A stretch of DNA of 64,000 nt from Streptosporangiaceae bacterium NEAU-GS5. GTDB taxonomy: Bacteria > Actinomycetota > Actinomycetes > Streptosporangiales > Streptosporangiaceae. A program made the position numbers and the translations under genes. Below are positions 57,077 to 64,000 of the stretch, piece by piece; positions within the stretch are counted from its first letter, which is position 1; each line of letters opens with the position of its first letter. The DNA lies in contig JAGFNW010000007.1 in assembly GCA_017592665.1 (NCBI GenBank), forward strand, positions 62,001-126,000, in the 5' to 3' direction. Under the pieces are notes generated by a model, which worked only from the letters and a program-made list of their open reading frames with translations, made no database searches and was not told the origin of the DNA.

Positions 57077-57447
57077 CACAGCACCTCCGGCGCGAGCGAG
57101 ATGATGCGCATGAACTTCTTCTCGCGCAGCTCACGGCCGACCGGGCCGAAGATGCGGGTGCCGCGAGGGTCGCCGCTGTCCTTGATGATGACCGCGGCGT
57201 TCTCGTCGAACTTGATGTAGGAGCCGTCGGCACGACGGGTCTCCTTGACCGTGCGGACGATGACGGCCTTGACGACCTCGCCCTTCTTGACGGTGCCGCC
57301 GCCAGGGATGGCGTCCTTCACCGAGGCGACGATGATGTCGCCGATTCCCGCGTAGCGCCGCCCCGAGCCGCCGAGCACCCGGATGCAAAGGATCTCCTTC
57401 GCGCCCGTGTTGTCGGCGACCTTGAGCCGCGACTCCTGCTGAATCAC
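57076..57447 (-). CDS. rplN: 50S ribosomal protein L14
   Basis: A 123-residue L14 reading [20 protein letters not shown], then [20 protein letters not shown] and [24 protein letters not shown] start follows AGGAG. It is the first gene of the spc cluster, 130 bases after rpsQ with a strong hairpin in the gap. Confidence 0.97.
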   Translation of the reverse strand: MIQQESRLKVADNTGAKEILCIRVLGGSGRRYAGIGDIIVASVKDAIPGGGTVKKGEVVKAVIVRTVKETRRADGSYIKFDENAAVIIKDSGDPRGTRIFGPVGRELREKKFMRIISLAPEVL

Positions 57448-57533
57448 GTCTTCTCCTGCTTGTGTCTTTGTCCTCCGGCCTCAGCTGTCGCCGCGACCAC
57501 AGGCGACGGCGGATCGTCCGCCGTCCTTGGACA

Positions 57534-57565
57534 CCACCGTGGGGGCCGGCAGGCCCCCACAGTGG
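57534..57565 (-). terminator. hairpin at the S10/spc operon boundary
   Basis: GTGGGGGCC (57539-57547) pairs perfectly with GGCCCCCAC (57552-57560) around GGCA. A further CCAC/GTGG (57534-57537, 57562-57565) extends the stem past a C/A mismatch. It sits in the 130-base gap between rpsQ and rplN. No T tract is present in the direction of transcription. Confidence 0.65.
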
Positions 57566-57577
57566 CGCGAATATGGG

Positions 57578-57874
57578 TTACTTGGCCCGCTCGAGGATCT
57601 CGACGACACGCCACCGCTTGGTGGCCGACAGCGGCCGGGTCTCCATCAGGAGCACGCGGTCGCCGACGCCCGCCGAGTTGTTCTCGTCGTGGGCCTTGTA
57701 CTTGGTCGTACGGCGGATGACCTTGCCGTACAGCGGGTGCTTGACGCGGTCCTCGACGGCGACGACGACGGTCTTGTCCATCTTGTCGCTGACCACGAGA
57801 CCCTCACGGGTCTTGCGGTAGTTACGCGCCTGCTTGTCGGTGTTGACAGTGGTCTCGGCAGAGGTCTCAGCCAT
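57578..57874 (-). CDS. rpsQ: 30S ribosomal protein S17
   Basis: A 98-residue S17 with an OB fold. It has [20 protein letters not shown], then [20 protein letters not shown] and [20 protein letters not shown]. The first 18 residues are an extension common in actinobacteria. It overlaps rpmC by eight bases and ends the S10 cluster. Confidence 0.96.
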   Translation of the reverse strand: MAETSAETTVNTDKQARNYRKTREGLVVSDKMDKTVVVAVEDRVKHPLYGKVIRRTTKYKAHDENNSAGVGDRVLLMETRPLSATKRWRVVEILERAK

Positions 57875-58103
57875 CGCTCGTCTCCTTCTGGACCGTGACG
57901 ATGCCGAGCTCGCGCTCGCGCATCACGGTGTAGATACGGGCGATCTCGCGACGGACGGCGCGCAGCCGCCCATGGCTTTCCAGCTGACCGGTGGCCGACT
58001 GGAAACGAAGGTTGAACAGCTCTTCCTTCGCCTCCTTGAGCTTCTGGACCAGGGCTTCCTCGTCCTCGAGCCGCAGCTCAGCGGCAGTCAGGCCCTTGGC
58101 CAT
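57867..58103 (-). CDS. rpmC: 50S ribosomal protein L29
   Basis: A 78-residue L29 at the exit tunnel. It has [20 protein letters not shown], then [20 protein letters not shown]. The ATG at 58103 overlaps the rplP stop by one base. Confidence 0.96.
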   Translation of the reverse strand: MAKGLTAAELRLEDEEALVQKLKEAKEELFNLRFQSATGQLESHGRLRAVRREIARIYTVMRERELGIVTVQKETSDG

Positions 58104-58522
58104 CACGCCTCACCCACTTCACGCTTAACAAACCGACACTTCATCGGGAGCTTGTGCATCGCGCGCCGCAGGGCCTCACGGGCCACGGGCTCGGCGACAC
58201 CGGACAGCTCGAACATGACGCGGCCGGGCTTCACATTGGCGATCCACCACTCCGGCGAACCCTTACCGGAACCCATGCGGGTCTCGGCCGGCTTCTTGGT
58301 GAGCGGGCGGTCGGGGTAGATGTTGATCCACACCTTTCCGCCACGGCGGATGTGCCGGGTCATCGCGATACGCGCCGACTCGATCTGGCGGTTCGTCACG
58401 TACGCGTGCTCGAGCGCCTGGATGCCGAACTCACCGAACGTCACGCGGGTGCCGCCCTTGGCGGCCCCACTGCGGTCGGGCCGGTGCTGCTTGCGGTGCT
58501 TGACCCTGCGCGGGATCAGCAT
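58103..58522 (-). CDS. rplP: 50S ribosomal protein L16
   Basis: A 139-residue L16 near the peptidyl-transferase centre. It has [19 protein letters not shown], the family segment [20 protein letters not shown]-like sequence and [20 protein letters not shown]. It is two bases downstream of rpsC. Confidence 0.97.
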   Translation of the reverse strand: MLIPRRVKHRKQHRPDRSGAAKGGTRVTFGEFGIQALEHAYVTNRQIESARIAMTRHIRRGGKVWINIYPDRPLTKKPAETRMGSGKGSPEWWIANVKPGRVMFELSGVAEPVAREALRRAMHKLPMKCRFVKREVGEA

Positions 58523-58524
58523 GG

Positions 58525-59394
58525 TCAGCTCCCTTCAGCACCCGGCTGCTCGGCCGGGCCGCTCTCGGGGGCGGCCTGCGCGGCCGCCTCGGGACGGGGG
58601 GCGCGGTCGCCACGGTCGCCACGGCCGGCGCCCGCGCCACCACGGCGCGGACGGTCACCGGCGCCACCGCGACGGGGACGGTCGCCGCCGCCGCCACCGC
58701 GACGCTCGTCGCGCTCGCGGCGCTGACCGGCGCGGGCGCCGGCAGCGGCGGCCTCACGCTCGGCGCGGCTGGTCGGGGCCTCGCCCTTGTAGATCCACAC
58801 CTTCACGCCGATCCGGCCGAAGGTGGTGCGGGCCTCGTAGAAGCCGTAGTCGATGTCCGCGCGGAGCGTGTGCAGGGGCACGCGGCCCTCGCGGTAGAAC
58901 TCCGAGCGGGACATCTCCGCGCCGCCGAGGCGGCCGGCGCACTGAACCCGGATGCCCTTGGCGCCCGACTTCATGGCCGACTGCATGGCCTTGCGCATGG
59001 CCCGGCGGAACGAGACGCGGCTGGACAGCTGCTCGGCCACGCCCTGCGCGACGAGCTGCGCGTCGACCTCGGGGTTCTTCACCTCGAGGATGTTCAGCTG
59101 GACCTGCTTCTTGGTCAGCTTCTCGAGGTCGCCGCGGATGCGGTCGGCCTCGGCGCCGCGGCGGCCGATGACGATGCCCGGCCGGGCGGTGTGGATGTCG
59201 ACCTGGACGCGGTCCGTGGTGCGCTCGATCTCGACCTTGGATATACCGGCCCGCTCCATGCCCTTCTGCAGCATGCGACGGATCGCCACGTCCTCGGCCA
59301 CGTACGACTTGTAGAGCTTGTCGGCGTACCACCGGCTCTTGAAGTCGGTCGTGATGCCGAGGCGGAACCCGTGCGGGTTAACCTTCTGGCCCAC
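58525..59394 (-). CDS. rpsC: 30S ribosomal protein S3 with long Arg/Gly-rich tail
   Basis: A 289-residue S3, longer than the roughly 230 of E. coli. The core has [20 protein letters not shown], the KH motif [20 protein letters not shown] and the C-terminal [11 protein letters not shown]. Residues from about 215 to 289 are an added Arg/Gly/Asp/Pro-rich tail with repeats of [21 protein letters not shown]3 is part of the mRNA-entry helicase. It overlaps rplV by one base. Confidence 0.96.
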   Translation of the reverse strand: MGQKVNPHGFRLGITTDFKSRWYADKLYKSYVAEDVAIRRMLQKGMERAGISKVEIERTTDRVQVDIHTARPGIVIGRRGAEADRIRGDLEKLTKKQVQLNILEVKNPEVDAQLVAQGVAEQLSSRVSFRRAMRKAMQSAMKSGAKGIRVQCAGRLGGAEMSRSEFYREGRVPLHTLRADIDYGFYEARTTFGRIGVKVWIYKGEAPTSRAEREAAAAGARAGQRRERDERRGGGGGDRPRRGGAGDRPRRGGAGAGRGDRGDRAPRPEAAAQAAPESGPAEQPGAEGS

Positions 59395-59765
59395 TAGCGG
59401 GTCCTTCCCTTCGGCTTCGGCTGCGACTTCGGCTCACGGGACTCCACGATCACGGTGATGTGGCTGGTCCGCTTGTTGATCCGGTAGGCCCGGCCTTGCG
59501 CGCGCGGGCGGAACCGCTTGAGCGTCGGTCCCTCGTCGACCCACGCGCGGCTCACGATGAGCGTCTGCGGGTCGAGGTTGAAGTTGTGCTCGGCGTTCGC
59601 GATCGCGGACGAGAGCACCTTATATACGGTTTCGCTCGCCGCCTGGGGAGCGAACTGCAGCACGGCCTGCGCCTCCGAAGCGGCGAGGCCACGAATGAGG
59701 TCCACCACACGGCGGGCCTTCCGGGGCGTATGGCGCGCGTACCGCACCTGTGCCCTGGCTTCCAT
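59394..59765 (-). CDS. rplV: 50S ribosomal protein L22
   Basis: A 123-residue L22 of the exit tunnel. It has [20 protein letters not shown] and, at the tunnel loop, [20 protein letters not shown] followed by [16 protein letters not shown]. Length is normal. It is 33 bases downstream of rpsS. Confidence 0.97.
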   Translation of the reverse strand: MEARAQVRYARHTPRKARRVVDLIRGLAASEAQAVLQFAPQAASETVYKVLSSAIANAEHNFNLDPQTLIVSRAWVDEGPTLKRFRPRAQGRAYRINKRTSHITVIVESREPKSQPKPKGRTR

Positions 59766-59798
59766 CGCTGTCTCCTCTTGCTGATGCTTCGGTCGGCA

Positions 59799-60077
59799 CT
59801 ACCGCCGGCTGCGGCGGTCTTCCTTGACGTGGCTACGGAACGTCCGGGTCGGCGCGAACTCGCCGAGCTTGTGGCCGATCATCGATTCGGTGACGAACAC
59901 CGGAACGTGCTTGCGGCCGTCGTGGACGGCGATCGTGTGACCGATCATGTCGGGCACGATCATGGAGCGCCGCGACCACGTCTTGATGACGTTCTTGGTG
60001 CCCTTCTCGTTCTGAACGTCCACCTTTTTCTGCAGGTGGCCGTCCACGAAAGGACCCTTCTTAAGGCTACGTGGCAT
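59799..60077 (-). CDS. rpsS: 30S ribosomal protein S19
   Basis: A 92-residue S19: [19 protein letters not shown], then [20 protein letters not shown] and [20 protein letters not shown]. It is 12 bases downstream of rplB. Confidence 0.97.
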   Translation of the reverse strand: MPRSLKKGPFVDGHLQKKVDVQNEKGTKNVIKTWSRRSMIVPDMIGHTIAVHDGRKHVPVFVTESMIGHKLGEFAPTRTFRSHVKEDRRSRR

Positions 60078-60089
60078 TGTGGGCTGCTC

Positions 60090-60926
60090 CTACCGCTTCT
60101 TCCTCTTGCTCCGACGTCGGATGATCAGCCGGTCGCTGGTCTTGTGCTCGGCACGGGTCCGGCCCTCGGGCTTGCCCTTCGGGTTCACCGGGTGGCGACC
60201 ACCGGAGGTCTTGCCCTCGCCACCACCGTGCGGGTGGTCCACCGGGTTCATCGCGACACCACGGACGGTCGGGCGCTTGCCCTTCCACCGCATACGTCCC
60301 GCCTTGCCCCAGTTGATGTTGCCCTGCTCAGAGTTGCCGACCTGGCCGACCGTCGCGCGGCAGCGCACGTCGACCATCCGCATCTCACCGGACGGCATAC
60401 GCAGCGTGGCGTAGGTGCCCTCCTTGGCGAGCAGCTGGATCTGGGCGCCGGCGCTGCGGCCGAGCTTGGCGCCTCCACCGGGCTTCAGCTCCACGGCGTG
60501 GATGAAAGTACCCGTCGGAATGTTGCGCAGCGGCAGGCAGTTGCCCGGCTTGATGTCGGCCGAAGGGCCGTTCTCGACGCGGTCCCCCTGCTTGAGGCCG
60601 GTCGGCGCGATGATGTAGCGCTTCTCACCGTCGGCGTAGTGCAGCAGGGCGATGTTGGCGGTCCGGTTGGGGTCGTACTCGATGTGCGCGACCTTGGCCG
60701 GGATACCGTCCTTGTCGTGGCGCCGGAAGTCGATGATCCGATACGCCCGCTTGTGGCCGCCGCCCTGGTGCCGGGCCGTGACCCGGCCGTGCACGTTACG
60801 GCCGCCCTTGCCATGCAGGGGGGCAAGCAGCGACTTCTCCGGCGTGCTGCGGGTGATCTCGGAGAAGTCCGAGACGCTCGACCCGCGGCGACCCGGGGTC
60901 GTCGGCTTGTATTTACGGATGCCCAT
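60090..60926 (-). CDS. rplB: 50S ribosomal protein L2
   Basis: A 278-residue L2 near the peptidyl-transferase centre. It has [20 protein letters not shown], the family [20 protein letters not shown] and, at the conserved C-terminal loop, [19 protein letters not shown]. Length is normal. It is 38 bases downstream of rplW. Confidence 0.97.
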   Translation of the reverse strand: MGIRKYKPTTPGRRGSSVSDFSEITRSTPEKSLLAPLHGKGGRNVHGRVTARHQGGGHKRAYRIIDFRRHDKDGIPAKVAHIEYDPNRTANIALLHYADGEKRYIIAPTGLKQGDRVENGPSADIKPGNCLPLRNIPTGTFIHAVELKPGGGAKLGRSAGAQIQLLAKEGTYATLRMPSGEMRMVDVRCRATVGQVGNSEQGNINWGKAGRMRWKGKRPTVRGVAMNPVDHPHGGGEGKTSGGRHPVNPKGKPEGRTRAEHKTSDRLIIRRRSKRKKR

Positions 60927-60964
60927 CTTTTTCGTTCATCCCTCGTCGATATATCCGCGGACCC

Positions 60965-61267
60965 TCAGCCGATCTGGCCGAAGATGTCGATTCGGTCACC
61001 CTCGGCAAGGCTGACGATGGCGCGCTTGGTGTTCGCGCGCTGCCCGTAGCCAGAGCGGGTCCGCTTGCGCTTGCCCGGTCGGTTGATCGTGTTGACGCCG
61101 GTGACCTTGACGCCGAAGATCTGCTCAATCGCGATCTTGACCTGGGTCTTGTTGACGTCCTTCCGGACCAGGAACGTGTACTTGTTGTGCTCGTCGATCA
61201 GGCCGTAGCTCTTCTCAGAGACGATCGGCTTGACGATGATGTCCCGCGGGTCGGGGATCTTCTCCAT
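60965..61267 (-). CDS. rplW: 50S ribosomal protein L23
   Basis: A 100-residue L23, the docking site of trigger factor and SRP at the tunnel exit. It has [20 protein letters not shown], then [20 protein letters not shown] and the Arg-rich loop [17 protein letters not shown]. The ATG at 61267 overlaps the rplD stop by one base. Confidence 0.96.
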   Translation of the reverse strand: MEKIPDPRDIIVKPIVSEKSYGLIDEHNKYTFLVRKDVNKTQVKIAIEQIFGVKVTGVNTINRPGKRKRTRSGYGQRANTKRAIVSLAEGDRIDIFGQIG

Positions 61268-61878
61268 CAGGCGTCCTCCTCCTTCTTCGCGAGGCGGGCC
61301 ACGACCTGGTCGTACGCCTGCTTGGTGAACACCACGTCGTCGTTGCACAGCACGTCGTAGGTGTTCAGCTGACCCGCGTCCAGCATGTGCACCTCGGGCG
61401 CGTTGCGGAGGCTCAGCCAGGTCACCTCGTCGTCCTCGTCGACCACGACGAGAACGCTGCGGGCCTGGGTGATCTCGCGCAGCGCCTGGAGGGCGGCCTT
61501 GGTCTTCGGCGTCTCGCCGGTGACCAGAGCGTCGACCACGTGCACGCGCCCGCCGGAAGCCCGGTCGGACAGCGCGCCGCGCAGCGCGGCGGCCTTCATC
61601 TTCTTGGGCGTCTTCTGCTCGTACGAGCGAGGCTGCGGGCCGTGGACGACGCCGCCGCCGGTGAACTGCGGCGCGCGGGTCGAACCCTGGCGCGCCCGGC
61701 CGGTGCCCTTCTGGCGGTACGGCTTCTTGCCGCCGCCGCTGACCAGACCGCGGGTCTTCGTCGCGTGAGTGCCCTGCCGGCGAGCGGCGAGCTGGGCGAT
61801 GACGACCTGGTGCATCAGCGGGACGTTGATTTTGGCGCCGAAGACTTCCGCGGGGAGCTCCACGTCGATCTTGCTCAC
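61267..61878 (-). CDS. rplD: 50S ribosomal protein L4
   Basis: A 203-residue L4. It has the tunnel-reaching loop [20 protein letters not shown] and [20 protein letters not shown]. The C-terminal part with [19 protein letters not shown] is typical. L4 regulates the S10 operon in E. coli; no such leader was recognised here. It overlaps rplC by four bases. Confidence 0.97.
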   Translation of the reverse strand: MSKIDVELPAEVFGAKINVPLMHQVVIAQLAARRQGTHATKTRGLVSGGGKKPYRQKGTGRARQGSTRAPQFTGGGVVHGPQPRSYEQKTPKKMKAAALRGALSDRASGGRVHVVDALVTGETPKTKAALQALREITQARSVLVVVDEDDEVTWLSLRNAPEVHMLDAGQLNTYDVLCNDDVVFTKQAYDQVVARLAKKEEDA

Positions 61879-62528
61879 TTGGTTACTCCCTTCTTGGCGG
61901 AAGTGCGGATGAGGACCAGGCTGCCGTTGGCGCCGGGGATCGCACCCTTGATCAGGATGAGGCCCTTCTCGGCGTCGATGGCGTGCACCTTGAGGCTCTG
62001 GATGGTGGTGCGGACGTTGCCCATCCGACCGGCCATGCGCACGCCCTTGAAAACGCGGCCCGGGGTGGCGCAGCCACCGATGGAACCCGGCGAGCGGTGC
62101 TTGCGCTGGGTGCCGTGCGAAGCGCCGAGACCCTTGAAGTTGTGGCGCTTCATGACGCCCGCGAAGCCCTTGCCCTTGCTCTTGCCCGTCACGTCGACGT
62201 ACTGCCCGGCCTCGAACGTCTCCGCGGAGACCTCCTGGCCGAGGGCGTAGTCGCCCGCGTCGTCGGTGCGAACCTCGACGAAGTAGCGGCGCGGCGTGAT
62301 GTCGTGCTTGCGAAGGTAGTCGCCGAGCGGCTTGTTGACCTTCCGGGGGTCGACCTGCCCGTAGCCGAGCTGGATGGCGGAGTAACCGTCACGCTCAGGC
62401 GTGCGAACCCGGGTCACCACGCACGGACCGGCCTCGACCACCGTCACCGGGACGATCCGGTTGTCGGTGTCGAAGACCTGGGTCATGCCGAGCTTCTTGC
62501 CCAGGACGCCCTTGATCTGCTTAGCCAT
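61875..62528 (-). CDS. rplC: 50S ribosomal protein L3
   Basis: A 217-residue L3. It has [20 protein letters not shown], the family segment [19 protein letters not shown] and [19 protein letters not shown]. Length is normal. It is 14 bases downstream of rpsJ. Confidence 0.97.
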   Translation of the reverse strand: MAKQIKGVLGKKLGMTQVFDTDNRIVPVTVVEAGPCVVTRVRTPERDGYSAIQLGYGQVDPRKVNKPLGDYLRKHDITPRRYFVEVRTDDAGDYALGQEVSAETFEAGQYVDVTGKSKGKGFAGVMKRHNFKGLGASHGTQRKHRSPGSIGGCATPGRVFKGVRMAGRMGNVRTTIQSLKVHAIDAEKGLILIKGAIPGANGSLVLIRTSAKKGVTK

Positions 62529-62542
62529 GTCTGTGCGTTCCC

Positions 62543-62851
62543 TCAGAGCTTGATCGAGATGTCGACGCCGGCAGGAAGGTCGAGTCGCATGAGCGAGTCG
62601 ACGGTCTTGGGCGTCGGGTCGATGATGTCAATCAGCCGCTTGTGCGTGCGCATCTCAAAGTGCTCGCGGCTGTCCTTGTACTTGTGCGGCGAACGGATGA
62701 CGCAATACACGTTCTTCTCGGTCGGCAGCGGCACCGGGCCCGCGACCTTCGCACCCGTCCGCGTCACCGTCTCGACGATCTTCTTGGCCGAGCTGTCGAT
62801 GACCTCGTGGTCATAGGCCTTGAGCCGAATGCGGATCTTCTGTCCCGCCAT
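62543..62851 (-). CDS. rpsJ: 30S ribosomal protein S10
   Basis: A 102-residue S10: [19 protein letters not shown], then [20 protein letters not shown] and the closing [13 protein letters not shown]. It heads the S10 cluster and also acts with NusB in antitermination. It lies 118 bases after tuf, with the tuf terminator in between. Confidence 0.97.
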   Translation of the reverse strand: MAGQKIRIRLKAYDHEVIDSSAKKIVETVTRTGAKVAGPVPLPTEKNVYCVIRSPHKYKDSREHFEMRTHKRLIDIIDPTPKTVDSLMRLDLPAGVDISIKL

Positions 62852-62927
62852 AATGGCCTCGGTGTCCTTCGCTGTCGTCTGAACAAGTAACGTGCGGCTG
62901 TGAGCCGCTTGATTTGGTACCTCGTGC

Positions 62928-62961
62928 TTCGGCGGCCAGGCTGTACGGCCTGGCCGCCGAA
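62928..62961 (-). terminator. terminator hairpin after tuf
   Basis: TTCGGCGGCCAGGC (62928-62941) pairs perfectly, 14 bp, with GCCTGGCCGCCGAA (62948-62961) around a 6-base loop. It lies eight bases past the tuf stop. No U tract follows. It probably ends the rpsL-rpsG-fusA-tuf transcript. Confidence 0.8.
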
Positions 62962-62969
62962 TGGCGCAA

Positions 62970-64000
<1,031 letters not shown>

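Overview
The window is high-GC DNA that reads as an actinomycete chromosome. Core gene order (tuf to secY, map, infA, rpoA, truA; rplM-rpsI-glmM; acpS-alr-tsaE-tsaB-rimI-tsaD; groES-groEL1; sigD; guaB-guaB3), a zinc-type S14, GTG and TTG starts, a His-tailed GroEL1 and many regulators and secreted proteins all point to Actinobacteria. Streptosporangiales (Nonomuraea-like) is my best guess, but only a guess. I found no rRNA, tRNA, CRISPR array, complete insertion sequence or prophage.

Region 1-8000 holds housekeeping metabolism: the end of a secreted beta-propeller protein, glpD, a GlcNAc-6-phosphate pair (SIS-type deaminase candidate plus nagA), and the IMP dehydrogenase pair guaB3/guaB. Region 8000-15500 is regulation and stress: a TrmB/LuxR-type regulator, a DUF5319 protein, the ECF sigma factor SigD with a tiny downstream partner, groES-groEL1 under a clear CIRCE operator, a THUMP-like methyltransferase and a long coiled-coil protein. 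Region 15500-26700 is a leftward run for tRNA t6A synthesis (tsaD, tsaB, tsaE, with rimI), interrupted by a class F sortase and a lipoprotein with a sorting-like tail, then alr, NAD(P)HX repair, acpS and two tandem YbjQ-domain genes; coaA and a DUF389 gene run the other way.

Region 27600-35000 carries two coupled ABC exporter modules, a DUF574 methyltransferase, a stretch of short tandem repeats, then glmM, rpsI and rplM. Region 35100-44100 is the accessory island of the window: a CAP-domain protein, two paralogous single-pass membrane proteins (one with a disordered N-terminal region of about 1150 residues), and a TetR/MMPL divergent pair with three copies of an operator-like motif. From 44060 to the right end everything important is leftward translation machinery: truA, the alpha operon, infA, map-adk-secY, and the complete spc and S10 clusters up to a 5'-truncated tuf.

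The strongest unexplained signal is a roughly 160-bp near-palindromic element (about 47741-47900) between rpsM and rpsK, where most bacteria have only a short gap. Other points of interest are the giant disordered paralog, the sortase and its candidate substrate inside the t6A cluster, the GuaB3 active-site Cys-to-His change, a set of genes with promoter-like -10 hexamers only 6-8 bases before the start codon (leaderless transcription), and a hairpin exactly at the S10/spc boundary.
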